Shown: positions 9,831 to 21,990, counted from the stretch's first letter. The stretch: 64,000 nucleotides of DNA from Linanthus parryae (GCA_023055425.1 JALGPY010000001.1:70426994-70490993), one strand, 5' to 3'. The notes: generated by a model from the letters alone, not told the origin. Numbers and translations: made by a program.

Positions 9831-12448
9831 GATTCTCTCTATCTCTCTTTCTCTCTCGATCAATTGGTCAAAAAACTATCCCTCATGCTCGTTCTCCCTA
9901 TCTGCCGCTCCTCTGTCTGACGGAACAACAGCAGCAGCGGCATTCAGCCACCGCCGCCGCCTCTCTCTATGTCCAGGTTTCTTCTTCTTCTTCTTCTTCT
10001 TCTTCGTGCAATCCTTATTCTTCTTCTTCTTCTATTTTCTTCTTGGATTCCATCAAAGTATTGGTCGTTTCTGACCCGATTGATTCCGACAGATTTATCG
10101 CCGTCATCTCCGCTAGCAAGCTTCAACCCCTGACTCTTAATCGTTTCATATCATCTCCTCCAATTGTAAGTCTTGATCAATTAGTAATTTCAGCTCTTTA
10201 TCGCGAATTTTCAAATTTATATTGTTAGTTTTATCATTCATGAAGTCATAAGATTAATAATCAAGTGTTGGGATTAATCATGTTCTTAGTTTATAGGAAA
10301 AACCCTAGTTATGGAGGGGACGTTTGATTAATCGATTTGGATAATTTGATGATCATAGTATGTGGGTAGTAACTTGACTTGAAGTGGGTATTCATTGTGA
10401 ATTGAATTTTGTTTGAATACAGGATGAACTAGATGCTTTGGAGCAGAGTTTATATGAAAATCAATAACTCCTGTATGGGTAATGGTAGTGTGAGTAGAAA
10501 GTTAAAACTGACATATCTTCTGATCCGGGAATCGAAATTCGGATCTGTTTGATGAGAGACTTATTTTTCAGAGTGTTTTGGATCTAATGAGACTAATTTT
10601 GACTCATGGTCTGTTTGGGAAGTTGGAGTAATAAATTTGTAAAGTTATGTTAGGTTATGTGCACATTAGGTTATAGGATTTTGAAGCAAGATTTTGGGTT
10701 GTGCCGTTTAAATATATAATTTTACTTGTTACATGTTTTTCTTGAAAATATCACAAAAGTATAATAATGGACGATAACGTAAAGTGGAAGAGTTGTCCGA
10801 GGTTATTACTTGGTTAATTTTGGCTTGGGCGTGTTGACTTCGTTCACGCGTCCAATTATTTTTATTTAATCCAGTTGCAATGCCCCGGATAGCTCCTTGT
10901 ACTCACCCTTCTGGCCGCAAGAGTCTTTAGGGGGTGTCGACACTTAAGCTCCGGGATGCTTGCGAGATGGCTGGTTCTTTCCCTGTCACAACAAATGAAC
11001 AATGTGGTTTTTGGATTCGATAATATGAATGGAAAATGAAATAATATGTGGTTTGGATTCCTATCGGGAAATAACCAAACTGGTTTTGATAAAATACAAT
11101 GGAATTTGAAACTCTCTTGTTTTCTTACATGATGAATGGAAGGTTGATTCTAATTTTATGTGCAAATTGCTAATGGATGTCCTTTGTGAGTGGCAAAGTT
11201 ATGTTATGGTCGAGGAAGAATCTAGTAAAGACATGGAGTCGGAAGCAAGTGTGAATGACGATGAGGAGTATGCGTAGTAGGCTTCTTTGATTTCTTAGAT
11301 TCTTGATTCATTTTGAAGTTTTGTCTTGAATAAGGCCATGATGCCCAACAATACTTTGAGGATTCTTGAAGTGATTTTTGCTTAGCCACTTTTGGGCTAG
11401 AGTTGAATTATTGGCGATTTGCTTTAAGGATGAAGGATAATACTCATGTTTTGAAGACCCGTTTTGGGAGTTTATTAAATTGTGTTTTATTGATTTTTAG
11501 TACGAGTTGAAGAATTAATGTTTTCTTGTGTTTCGTCATTGTTTAGTGCATAGAAAGCGTTCATGAAGTTAGAACGCGAGAACATTGACTTTGGTGGTAC
11601 TTGAATCTGTGCAGCAGTTGGTATTTGATGTAGCAGATGTGTTTAAATATAGATTTATTTTTTTGTGAATTTTTCCCCGAAAGTAGACATACCCAGGTAT
11701 CTTCCATAAATATTTTAGCCGTAAATGAGTTATGTAGACTTAGAAACTAATTTTCCAAGTTTGTTGTTCAGTAGCAGAATTTCACAGTGACTACATGTAG
11801 TATTTTTTTATTTTAACCTATCTTCCACATCTTTGATGAGTCTCAAATTTTTATGGTGATTATTAGAAACATATGGCTATATCTAAGTGAAATATTAGCC
11901 TATTTTGAGGAATCTAAAGTCAGTTTATGGCCTTGCAAAATGAAAGTTTCTGTTCTGGTGGTATGTGACAGCAGTTGTCGTATTCTTTGCATAACTTGTG
12001 TTATTTAATTTATTTTGAGTTGATTCTTCTTGATTATGAAATTAGACTCAGAGAGGTTGTTGCAAACCAAGATTTATAATTTTTTCTTGTTTTATTGACT
12101 ATTTTTCTAATTTTAAAAGGAGGATAAGAAATAAGACGTGTTCAGATTATGTGAAAATTGCACGTGTAAGTGATTGTTTGGTAACCAAAATGTTATCTAA
12201 CACATTATATGTCATATATTTCATTTCTTATTGTACTTCATGATATTTTAAGAAACGATACAATAGGTTATCGTGTAGGACCATAGACCACACTCATGCA
12301 AAAGTAGAAATAGTTCGTCACCGCTTGGACTACTGTGGTATTAGGAATTTTCTGTGTTTGTATGGAGTCCTATGGTTGTTGAGTTGGCCAATTTGGGGAT
12401 TTTTTTTTGTATTAATCTCTAATGGAGATAGTTCGAGAGTGTTGATGT

Positions 12449-12453
12449 GGTGT
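12449..12453. repeat. TSD of element A, left (GGTGT)
   Basis: GGTGT directly precedes the LTR at 12454 and directly follows the other LTR at 18707-18711. Confidence 0.85.
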
Positions 12454-13066
12454 TGTGTACAGGAGAATCCTTTGAGGAAGATTCAAGCGTACACCAAGAA
12501 TAGGGAATGAGAAACACATGAGGTATAGGGTAGTGAGTAGGGAGAGAGTAAGACAATAGCAACTGTATGAGACAGAGACAGAGTTTCGGCAGAGCTTCCG
12601 CGTAGTTCAGGAGATTAGTGTTATGTAAGGAAGGGTTAACGATCCTATATATAGTGGAGAATATGACCGTTGTAGTGGGTTAATGCGCCCATTAATGGCG
12701 GCTTAATTACCTTAACCACAACGGCACGTTCGTCCGCATATATAGGGACTGTTACGCACTTCGTCTGCGTATACCGGAACCGTTATGAGGTTGACCGGGT
12801 TTATGGAGCTCGTGACCATAATCTCTCAAAGCAGTTACTAAAGGTCGCGCGTGGGCTTGGTTTTCGCTGGCGCGCGACGGAACTTACTCTAGCCTCCAAA
12901 CCACTAAGTCCCTACAAGTCCCGTGTTATGGTGTGCGAGGGATCTGTCTCGCAGCCCCCACTGGGATCAGTGCGGGTGGTGATACTATGCATGTGGAGCA
13001 CAACTGGGTGTGCTTGATGGCTGCCACGTGGCTGTGATCTGTCTGTCTGGAAAGCACTATCTACAT
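12454..13066 (-). repeat. Element A 3' LTR
   Basis: 613 bp, about 96% like the copy at 18095-18706 by eye. The polypurine tract AAAAAGGGAGC on the minus strand lies just outside, at about 13070-13080. Confidence 0.9.
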
Positions 13067-15366
13067 TAGCTCCCTTTTTGCGCGTGAACAGACACTTCAT
13101 TTCCCCCACATGAGTGTTGGTGAATTTTCTCTAATAGTGCTTGTCCCTCCTGTTGTGAGACACATCGCATGAGTACTCCTCCTGGTTCCTTAAAGTAAAG
13201 GGAGTTGTCGTGCACACAGTACCCCTTTTTTGGATGCCCAATTCTCCTTGCTTGTTCCTTCAGCAATCGCGTGCAGTATTGGCATCCTCCAATCTTCAGC
13301 TTCTGTGGGCTCCTCTTCGCATACTTCTTGTGTTAAATCTGGAGCAGTTCTAACTTTGATCAGAATTCTTGCTGGACACTTGTCTGCACTGATTTTTTAT
13401 CCCAACGTGGCCAAAGCGTCTGCATGCCGGTTATCAGCTCTGGGAGTGTGCTCATACTTGCAATCATGGAACCGCTGCACCAATTTATGGGCCATAGTCC
13501 TATAAGGCAATAAATTGATTTCCTTCAAGTTGTACTCACCTGAAGCTTGTTTAATAATAAGCTTGGAATCCCCCATGACCATCAAATTTTTGACTTCCAA
13601 GGCCTTGGCCGCGAGGAGTCCTACAATCAGAGCTTCATACTCCGCCTCATTGTTGGTGACTGGGAAGTCCAACTTCGTTGACATTTGGAAAACTTCCCCA
13701 TCTGGCTTAGTCGGTATAATACCAATTCTCCTTTCCTTGTCGATGACCCATCGAAATGCAGCTTCCAATATGGTGACTCGATTGCATAGATCTCTGGACC
13801 TTCTAGCTCATCCTCTATCATTGGCTCATAATTGTTGTCTGGAAACTGTGCTAAAAGGTCTGCCACTGCCTGAGACTTAATTTCCTTTGGACGAGCACAC
13901 GTGATGTCGTACTGCGAGATAGTCATGTACCACTTTGCTAATCTTCCGCAGGGAGAGGAATGACTCAAGAGATACCGGATAGGGTCACTCTTTGTGATTA
14001 CCAAAACTTTATGTGAAGCGAAATAATGCTTTAAATTTCCTATTACAAAAAATGAAGCAAGGCAATGACGCTCGATATCAGTGTACCTGGACTCAGCCGG
14101 CTGTACCACGCGAGAGATATAATAGATTGGCCTTTCCTGCCCCTCATGCTCTTGAGCTAGCAGTGCTCCTATGGATTTCCTGGTCGATGTCAGGTACAAC
14201 AAGAGTGGTGACCCCAACTGAGGTGCAATCACTACTCTGGGCGATGTCAGTAAGTCTTTCAACTTCCCAAATGCAGCTTCGTGCTCCTCCTTCCAGCTAT
14301 ACACATCATTCTTCTTGAGAAGATCACCGAAGCAGAAAGTCAGTTCTGCAATTGCTGGCACGAATCTTCGCAGGTAAGACAGCTTTCCCAAGAATGTTTT
14401 CAAAGTGGTCTGATTGTGGGGTGCCGCCATGCTGGTGATAGCTGAGATTTTGGCAGGGTCAGGTTCAACCCCATGGCGGTGGATCACACACCCCAAGAAC
14501 TTCCCAGAAGTCACTCCAAACGCGCATTTCATAGGGTTCATTTTCAGTTGAAAGCTTCTGCACCTTTCAAATACTTTTTGCAGGTCTCCCAGATGGTCTG
14601 CTTCTTCTCTTGATTTGATGACCAAATAATCAACATAGAACTCTACTTCCTGATGCATCATATCGTGGAAGAGAGCCATCATAGCTTGCTGATAGGTTGC
14701 GCCCGCATTCTTCAGACCAAAGGGCATGAATGTGTAGTTGAAGACCCCAACTGGCGTGATGAACGTAGTTTTCCTCGCATCCTCAGGGTCCATCTTGATT
14801 TGGTTATATCCACTGAACCCATCCATAAAACTGAACATCCGATGTGATGTGGTAGAGTCAATGAGCAAACCGATGTTTGGCAGCGGGAAGTCGTCTTTTT
14901 GGCAGAAACGATTAAGATCCCTGAAATCCACGCAAATGCGAAGCTGCCCATTCTTCTTGACCACTGGCACAATGTTGGCCAACCAGGTAGGATGATGATT
15001 TGGTTCGATGAATTTGGCGTTCAGCAACTTTACTATTTCTTCTTTGATCTTCACGTTGATCTCCGGTCTGAAGCTTCTCGCACTTTGATTTACTGGTTTG
15101 GATCCCGGGACAACATCCAATCTGTGCATTGTTACACCCATGTCAAGACCGGGCATTTCATCATACTCCCAGGCAAACACATCCTTGTATTCTGTCCGCA
15201 GCTGTAGCAAGTTCGCTTCCTCTTCGCTTTTGAGGTCCGCGCTCAGAAAAACAGGTATTTTCTTTTCTTTAGACGGACTTAGGAACACTTCTTTTAGTTC
15301 CTGTTTCTGCGACTTTGGCTTGTCTTCCATGCAGTAGGTCGCTTCTTTCAACTTGTCCTCCGGCAC
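13067..15366 (-). pseudogene. Element A pol: reverse transcriptase and RNase H, no integrase
   Basis: A 579-codon frame (15366-13627) carries the RT with VDFRDLNRF and TFMPFGLKNAGATYQ. The catalytic YVDD box reads YVDY, so an active-site Asp is replaced. An RT-linked RNase H follows, and then a second, archaeal-type RNase H (FDGSS, NNEAEYEAL, MGDSKL, RADNRHADALA) that continues in another frame from about 13768. The frame beyond (13266-13067) stops shortly after IHQHSCGGNEVSV, where element B continues into integrase. The second RNase H is a known hallmark of the Tat lineage. Confidence 0.88.
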
Positions 15367-15400
15367 GTCCGACCTCAGCTTGTTCTTCTCCGGGTCCTGC

Positions 15401-16672
15401 TCAAGTTGATTGATTTTCCCAGGGATATCCCCATGTTGAAATGGGGGTACCCCCGCGCACCTTCATATGCGATAACATTTCTTCCCGTTGGAGTCGAAGC
15501 TTTCTACCTCCTTGCCTTTGCTGTCGTGCTTCACCACCCTCTTTAGGGTGTACACATTCTTCTTTTGGTAAGCAACTTCTGGCACCTCTTCGCGTGCGGG
15601 CATCTTCTCCTTGGCATCTTACCTTGTCACTATTACTCCTGCCGGTGACTGATCTTTGATGTCCTCCCATCGAGGCAGAGGAGTTGGGTTGAATGGCCCC
15701 GGTTTCTGTTCATCCGCCATCTCGGTGAACCATACTGCCTTGGTGAGATGCGCTTCGTTCAGATTAAATGGGTTCGTCGAGGCTGGTATCTCGACCACCC
15801 TGCCATTTCAAATGGCCTTTATCACTTGGGGAATATTTGAGGGAACTGCATCGAAGCGATGGATCCACGCCCGACCTATGATCATGTGATACGTAGTGTT
15901 TGCATCAATGACATATAACTTGGCGGAGCACTTGATCTTCCCTACTTGGAGACCTAGGCGGATCCAGCCCACTTTCATCCTGGAGTCGCTTCCGAATCCC
16001 ATCAACGAGGATGGGCGCCTGACAATCTTCTTCTCAGAAATCCCTACCAACTTCAGGGTATTGAGCGAGACCACATTGACGACCGCTCCTCCATCAAAAA
16101 ATGCCCTCTTGAACTCGACATCGTTGATCACTGCTGTTACGTACAAGGTCTTCTGGTGGCTCGAGTCTCTCTTCTTGTTGCTTTCGGAGAAGGTCATTAT
16201 CTTCTATGTCGAGCGAGGGGCTCTGACAACTCTTTCGTTGGAGACGACGATATCCTCCTCAAAGTCCTCTGCTACTCTGAGGATTGCCTTTGTCATTTCT
16301 TTTCGGCACTTCTCTGAAAAGTTCATATCGTCAAAATTTTCTGAAACCGTGCGACTCCTTCATCATGTCGGCACGCGAGTCCTCGGTATCCATGCTATAA
16401 TCTTCCTCGTCATGGACTTCGGCTACGACAGGCAGCCCATCTTATGCGATCTATTCGAGGTCCATGATTGCAATCATAGCTACCTCCTTGTCTTTCCGCT
16501 CTTGCTCCGCATGGGCTGGGAGTGGATTATTGCGCACATCTTGCCTCTGGTCGCTGATAATCAGCTCCCCTTCCTTCATCTTTCTGCTCACAAGGTACCT
16601 GAGCTTCTTGCAGTCAGCCGTTGGGTGTATAACCTTGTCGTGGCACTCACACCACTTCGGTTCCCTTAGCAT
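15401..16672 (-). pseudogene. Element A protease and linker region
   Basis: The frame at 16197-15808 contains FFDGGAVVNVVSLNTL, a retropepsin-like active site in the DGGA form, and ends in the block DANTTYHMIIGRAWIHRFDA that B shares. Upstream, 16672-16451 holds KWCECHDKVIHPTADCKKLR, a CCHC-like Cys/His segment. Frame changes separate these pieces, so no continuous polyprotein is possible. Confidence 0.75.
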
Positions 16673-16729
16673 CTCTCTAGAGGGCGTCCTTTCAAGTTGA
16701 GGTAGGACCCCATCTCTGTGCCACTGCTT

Positions 16730-18054
16730 TCATAGATCGATCACTTCCTCAAGGGGGCATGGCAAAGGCGGGACATCCGAGGTCGAAACCTTGTGTTTTT
16801 TTGTGTGGCGAAACTGTGTTGACTTCAGCTTCGCACCCCTCTTGTAACTAAATCTGCCGATCTTGAAAGTCGGTCCTCCTGGGGATCGCTCAGGAGCATG
16901 CTTCTTCTTCTTCCTTTCGACTATGGGCTCTACATTCTTGGTACATTCGATTAACTTTGAAAAAGTAGGCATTTGCAGGTTAATCAACATACCATTGTAT
17001 TCGTCTCGCATCCCCTGGAGACATATCTCAACGAGCCGGTTTCGAGCACTTCATCTATGCACTCCAGCGACATTGATTTGAAATTTTTAATGAATGTAAC
17101 TCCATCCTCGTCACGCTTCTGGTACATACGCGACAAGTGGATCATCGTAACATTCTCCTCCATCTGGAAGAACTTGGTATAAAACTTCTTGAACATGTCA
17201 TCCCATGTCTTTATGGAGCCAGCTTCCAACGTCCTATACCATTTATATGCAGCGTTCCCCAAAGACTTAGGGAACTCACGCAACAGGTTGGGGTCAACCC
17301 CATGTGGCCCCATCACATCAATGAAGCGCATGACGTGCTCTTGGGCATTTCCATTGACATCGTCAAATTTGTCCCACTTAGGAGCCTTGTACCCTGCAGG
17401 GTTGGGCATCAAGTAGATCTCACGTGGGATAGGAGGTGTGTTGTCTACTTTCGGGATGATGGTGTCTGCAAAAAACTGATTGGCCAGAAAGTTATCTATA
17501 CACTGCTCCAAAGCCGTCATGCTTGTTGATACGCTCCCTCCCACAGCAGGATGAAGGGTTGCAGCTGGTGGAGACACGTACGCAGCAGTTGGATTGGGAG
17601 TGTAAGCCACATTGCTTACAGCTGCTGGTGGAGAAAGCAGGGGGTACTGCGGTTGGATATTGAAGGGAATTCCCAGTATTTGGGAAGCAGGTGTGATAAG
17701 GGACGGTTGAGTAATTTCTCCCTGAGTAGGAGGTGGCTGGACCATTGCTGGTGGGCTTTGCAAACTGGGGTTAGGTGGTGTAGGCGTTACCTCAGTTCCC
17801 TGGGAAACAGGGGTTCTAGTTCCCTGAGAGACAGCGGTTCCCAGTGCCGGATTCTGGGCAAGAGATCCCAAAATAGACATTATTTGGGCCATCTGTGCAG
17901 ATTGAGCGTGGAGGGCTTTTGCCTGGTTCTGGAGAGTGGCATTCAACGTCTCCAAGGTTGGACCACCGGCTGCCGTGGAATTGTGGCGGGTTTCCTCCCC
18001 TGAGGTCGTATCGGTTGAGGGAGGCCTATTGCTGACATCTTCATCGTGAGACAT
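16730..18054 (-). pseudogene. Element A gag
   Basis: The frame starts at ATG 18054 (MSHDEDVSNRPPSTD) and runs to about 17040, where a shift moves it to the frame that stops at 16730. The proline- and glutamine-rich N-terminus is followed by the retrotransposon gag core (YKAPKWDKFDDVNG, YKWYRTLEAGSIKTWDDM, FYTKFFQMEE). The core is nearly the same as in element B gag at 47831-49060, which shows the two elements belong to one family. Confidence 0.85.
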
Positions 18055-18094
18055 GGCTGCTTGCAAGAGTTCGTTTCACGTCGGCTTCACCAAA

Positions 18095-18706
18095 TGTGTA
18101 CAAGAGAATCCTTTGAGGAAGATTCAAGCGTACACCAAGAATAGGGAATGAGAAACACAGGAGGTATACGGTAGTGAGTAGGGAGAGAGTAAGACAATAG
18201 CAACTGTATGAGACAGAGACAGAGTTTCGGCAGAGCTTCCGCGTAGTTCAGGAGATTAGTGTTATGTAAGGAAGGGTTAACGATCCTATATATAGTGGAG
18301 AATATAACCCTTCTAGTGGGTTAATGCGCCCATTAATGGAGGCTTAATTACCTTAACCACAACGGCACGTTCGTCCGCATATATAGGGACCGTGACGCAC
18401 TTCGTCTGCGTATATCGGAACCATTATGAGGTTGACCGGGTTTATGGAGCTCGTGACCATAAATCTCTCAAAGCAGTTACTAAAGGTCGCGCGCGGGCTT
18501 GGTTGTCGCTCGCGCGGGACGGAACTTACTCTAGCCTCCAAACCACTAAGTCCCTACAAGTCCCGTGTTATGGTGTGCGAGGGCTCTGTCTCGCAGCCCC
18601 CACATGGATCAGCGCGGTGGTGATCCTGTGCATGTGGAGCACAGCTGGGTGTGCTGGATGGCTGTCACGTGGCTGTGATCTGTCTGTCTGGAAAGCACTA
18701 TCTACA
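18095..18706 (-). repeat. Element A 5' LTR
   Basis: 612 bp. On the minus strand it starts TGTAGATAGTGC, contains a TATATATAGG TATA box near 18290 and ends TTGTACACA. TTTGGTGAAGCCGACGTG follows at once, at the position of the primer-binding site. I did not assign the tRNA. Confidence 0.9.
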
Positions 18707-18711
18707 GGTGT
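18707..18711. repeat. TSD of element A, right (GGTGT)
   Basis: Matches 12449-12453. Confidence 0.85.
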
Positions 18712-20760
18712 AAAATTGTTAAATTCTTGACATACTTCTTGGAGTTCCATAAACCATTGTCATACCCGAGGAGTTTGGATTTCTCTATACTGGCATTTTT
18801 GTTTTCAAAAACGTCTCATTTAGAGTCTTGTTATCGGGACTACATTATTGAGGATTTTACCACTTATGTTTTATTTGGGTTTCAGCTTCATATTTTCATT
18901 GTTGCAAAACCTGTTTTGGGATCTTAATACATTGTTTAAGAGATTAAGCTCTAATATTGTGCTGTCTCTTATAAATGCCCCGAAGTTTTGGGAATTCCTG
19001 GGCAAATTCTTAGTTGACAACTGCTAAGTGTGTAATTGTCTGGTAATCAGCCTTCGAATACCCTTATGGCAGAATAATCTTTATGTTTGTTGCCTAATAA
19101 GAGTATTCTTTAACCTAGTGATATGGCAACTGCTAATGTAGATATGGCCGTCAACCGAGTGAATCAAACCGTGAAGGATTTTCAGCTGAGCCACCCAACA
19201 AGAACACCATTTTTGGAGGGGATGTCAATTGGGGAGTTTATCAGAGAAATCTGGGATATGTGTGAGCATTGTGTTTTTACTTTTGTTGGGGGATGGGTAT
19301 TCAACAACATCCTAATTCATAGTCATTTCATTGTGAAGTCCTTACCTAATTAGCATCCTTGGATTCCGATTAAGAGACAGTATAATGATTTGGTTGATGA
19401 GGAAGGATGGTACATTCCAAATCAAAAATATTTGCATCAAGGCCAATTGAGAGTTGTGTCTTTTGGTTTCTTTGAATATTATAATTTACTTTAGAACCCA
19501 CTTTGGAGTTGTTCGGAAAAATATAATTTTGGAATTTTAGTGGAATAGTTTATCAAATAATATTGGAGGTTCGCTTTTTGGTTGGAGTATTGTTACCTAG
19601 TCTTGATGGATCACATTGCTTTACTAGCGCTTGTGTCTCTTCTTATCTTATCTCGTCTATATTTTGTGGAGGTTATCTATCTTGCCCTTTCTCTTTTGTA
19701 GATGGTCGCAGAAGAGTAAGGGAAAAAGTGGGAACCACCCATGTGAAATTGAAGTTTGAGGGTGATGGGCTAAGTCTTGTTTGTTATCTTTTAGAGCATT
19801 TGACTCACCAAATGCGGTGTTCTGGGTCACTACAATGTTGATGTTTGCATTGAACGTTAAGTTTGGAGCTTTGTTAGTTTGCTATTAATTGAGGAACGAG
19901 ACGTTTCATTGTTCATGCCTTGTCCTTGGAGTTACGTAAGTCATTGGGTTGTATCATCATCAATGTGCAAGTGTGATATAGTTCAATTAATTGTTATTCT
20001 TATATGACTGAGAGTTCCGACGTTCAGCTTGGGACGATCTGAAGACCTTGTTCCTAGTGACGAATAGTTATGATGTGGTGGCGGTTATCATTTGAGTTAT
20101 TGATTGAGATTTTTTTTCTACTACCTTAGTACAGCTATCAGAAAAATGTTGGTGTAGTAACCAATTATGGTATAGTCTCACGTTTGGGGTAGTTAGCACA
20201 TATTTTTGTTTCGTGTGTATGATTGAAGCCTTGTCACTAAACCAATGTCTGTACAATGGGATGGTTATTCACCTCTGAGGTACTTGTCAAGTTTTATGCT
20301 TAAATTAGATTGTTTGGAGTCTTAAATCGTATTGAATTAAGGTTTACGCCAATTCTTTCTACGACATCTTACCCGACCCCATTATGGATCGTGCTATAGA
20401 ATTTTTAGAGTGAACAACTAATGGGAATCGTTTCGTATCTTAGACGGATAAATCATCACCCTACCAGGCTATCAGGGATCACTACATGTGGGTTGCGGCC
20501 TCGTGATTTGAATTCGAGTGTTTGAATGATTTTTGCAATTGTATGGTAGACGAGTGGGAGACTTTTGCAGACCAAGTATAGTGACATATGTTATATAATT
20601 TCTAGGAGCTAGTGAGTACTCAATTCTTTTCGGGATGTACCTCTGTTTAGAGATATCAAGTGGGTGTATTGTGATCCATTGTATGAACTTCATGGGGCCC
20701 ATAAAGAAGTACATGTAACACGATAAGTTGTTAGTTGACCTAGATTACATGTGTAAGAGA
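18712..20760 (+). other. Unrecognised interior of the Tekay-like relic
   Basis: Continuation of the sequence interrupted at 12453. Only short frames occur, such as 19123-19353 (MATANVDMAVNRVNQ). I cannot assign these. The stretch is probably decayed element sequence or an unrelated fragment trapped inside it. Confidence 0.4.
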
Positions 20761-20874
20761 TAGCTTGCAATTGTTACGAAGTGGGACGAGAATGAAGGCT
20801 CCTTATATATCGCCCTGGACCGTGAGTCTTGGCTAGTGCCTGTCAATTTAGAACATTCGTGCCATTATGGGTAG

Positions 20875-21036
20875 CATCTCGTTAAGATTCTGGATATGAA
20901 GACAAGGGATACACTTAACAAGAGTTTTAAGCTTGTAAAGGTCTTATGGACAAATCACCTCACTGAAGAGGCAACTTGGAAAGCGGAGGATGATACGAGG
21001 AAGAAGTATCCTCACCTTTTTGACGAGGTATTTTGA
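20875..21036 (+). pseudogene. Chromodomain-like C-terminus of Ty3/gypsy integrase
   Basis: The plus-strand frame reads HLVKILDMKTRDTL, then FKLVKVLWTNHLTEEATW, and ends AEDDTRKKYPHLFDEVF and a stop. This matches the usual end of chromovirus pol (VLWxNHxxEEATWExED, YPHLF). It is the only well-preserved coding piece of the 9438-21364 relic, and it fixes the relic's orientation and lineage. Confidence 0.7.
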
Positions 21037-21239
21037 GTTCCGAGGACGTCACTCCTCTAAGGTGGAGAGGATGTAATCCTTCGGTTTTTAATACAATACT
21101 CCTTATAGTATATTGCATATCATTCATGACCTTAGGTTTGCATTTAGTAGTTGTACCCTTGAGTGGAGGTTCATCTTTTAGTGGATTTGAGGATTTGGTT
21201 TAAGCTTCGAGGACGAAGCTCTCTTTAAGGGAGGAAGGA

Positions 21240-21364
21240 TGAAATACTCCGTTTTGTGACTATGGGTATTTTGTGATATTATTATATGTGTTGGAGGTTA
21301 AATTTCAATATTGGGAGTTAATTATAAGTGTTTACTAGCATTTGGGGGTCTTTGTGATCATATA
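21240..21364 (+). repeat. Start of the 3' LTR of the Tekay-like relic, truncated
   Basis: Matches the LTR start at 9438 for about 125 bases and follows a purine tract at 21223-21239. At about 21364 the match ends and copia-type sequence begins. Confidence 0.65.
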
Positions 21365-21990
21365 GCTACAGTGTGTACTTTCTTTTCCTATAAAAAAAGT
21401 GTGAGCTTTGGATGACTCTTGGAAACATAAGTGACAATGAGTCATCATGAGAGCATTGGATTGGTTGCTAGGGAACCTGAATCAGGGTGGAGATTTGTTA
21501 TGAATTGGGTGATTAAAGCCCGTATCTAATTATTGAACGAAACAGCGAAGCAATTGGCGAAGCAAAGAAGAAGAACGGAGACGCGAAAATTGGGTACTGT
21601 TTTGTCTTGTGAAGACAAATTATCTTCGTACGAAGAGTCTTCTTGCGAAGAGTCTTCGTGCGAAGACAATTGTCTTCGTGCGAAGACATCGGGCTGGGGC
21701 GGTTTCTTTGTTTCCTTGTCCGATTTTGGAATGTTTCTTCGTTTTTTTGGGCAGAAGTCAGTATCCTAGGCCTATATAAAAGACCTAGGGTCGAGACTAA
21801 CATTGGGTGGTGGATCGTGGTGCATTGTAATTGAGTTCTCACCAATAAATTGGTTCGTTTTGGCCGTGGATGTAGCTAGCCTAAAAAACTAGTGAATTAC
21901 GTTGAATTCTTGTGTTGTTCTTCTTCTTGTTCTTCTTCTTGTTCTTCGTCTTATTACTCTTCTTGGTTCCTACAAGTGGCATCATGCTTC
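21365..21990 (+). mobile_element. Copia-type PPT-LTR-PBS segment
   Basis: The segment holds a polypurine tract (GGGTGGAGATT, 21485-21495), an LTR from TGTTATGA at 21496 to CCTACA at 21974, and a decayed initiator-Met primer site (TGGCATCATGCT, 21977-21988; consensus TGGTATCAGAGC). The TATA box TATATAAA is at 21773-21780. The U3 holds five inverted GTCTTC...GAAGAC motifs (21603-21688). A PPT on one side and a PBS on the other of the same LTR suggests a tandem or recombined element. Confidence 0.6.

Larger units (their letters stand above)
9438..12453 (+). repeat. Presumed long 5' LTR and leader of the Tekay-like relic, up to the element A insertion
   Basis: The stretch begins with the LTR terminus and then holds microsatellites (9753-9829 and 9978-10040) and non-coding AT-rich sequence. 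Long LTRs with simple repeats fit Tekay/Del elements. The 3' limit of the LTR could not be fixed. The long reading frame at 9644-10228 is mostly poly-Ile from the ATC repeat and is not a gene. Confidence 0.45.
12454..18706 (-). mobile_element. Element A: Tat-type Ty3/gypsy, integrase deleted
   Basis: This 6,253-bp LTR retrotransposon lies on the minus strand with LTRs of 613 and 612 bp, termini TGTAGATAG and TGTACACA, and TSD GGTGT. Gag, protease, reverse transcriptase and two RNase H segments are recognisable and match element B (47164-62174) throughout. After the second RNase H the coding sequence ends abruptly and joins the purine tract before the 3' LTR. Integrase and all of the extra 3' region seen in B are missing. 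Frameshifts and an altered RT active site make it non-autonomous. It is inserted in the Tekay-like relic. Confidence 0.92.
9438..21364 (+). mobile_element. Decayed Ty3/gypsy relic, Tekay/Del-like, split by element A
   Basis: About 125 bases starting TGAAATAC are shared between 9438 and 21240. Both copies continue with TTTTGTGACTATGGGTATTT. The right copy follows a purine tract (TTTAAGGGAGGAAGGA) and a chromodomain-like coding end at 20875-21036, so it is the start of a 3' LTR and the element lies on the plus strand. The copies diverge beyond about 125 bases. Nearly all coding sequence between them is unrecognisable, and the Tat element A interrupts the relic at 12454-18706. Lineage is inferred from the chromodomain-like tail and LTR style. 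Confidence 0.6.

Noticed and set aside
9644..10228. 194-codon plus-strand frame
   Set aside because: It is dominated by poly-Ile and poly-Ser from TCA and TTC microsatellites in the presumed LTR.
17551..18003. 150-codon plus-strand frame in element A
   Set aside because: It is antisense to the Pro/Gln-rich gag N-terminus; no independent support.
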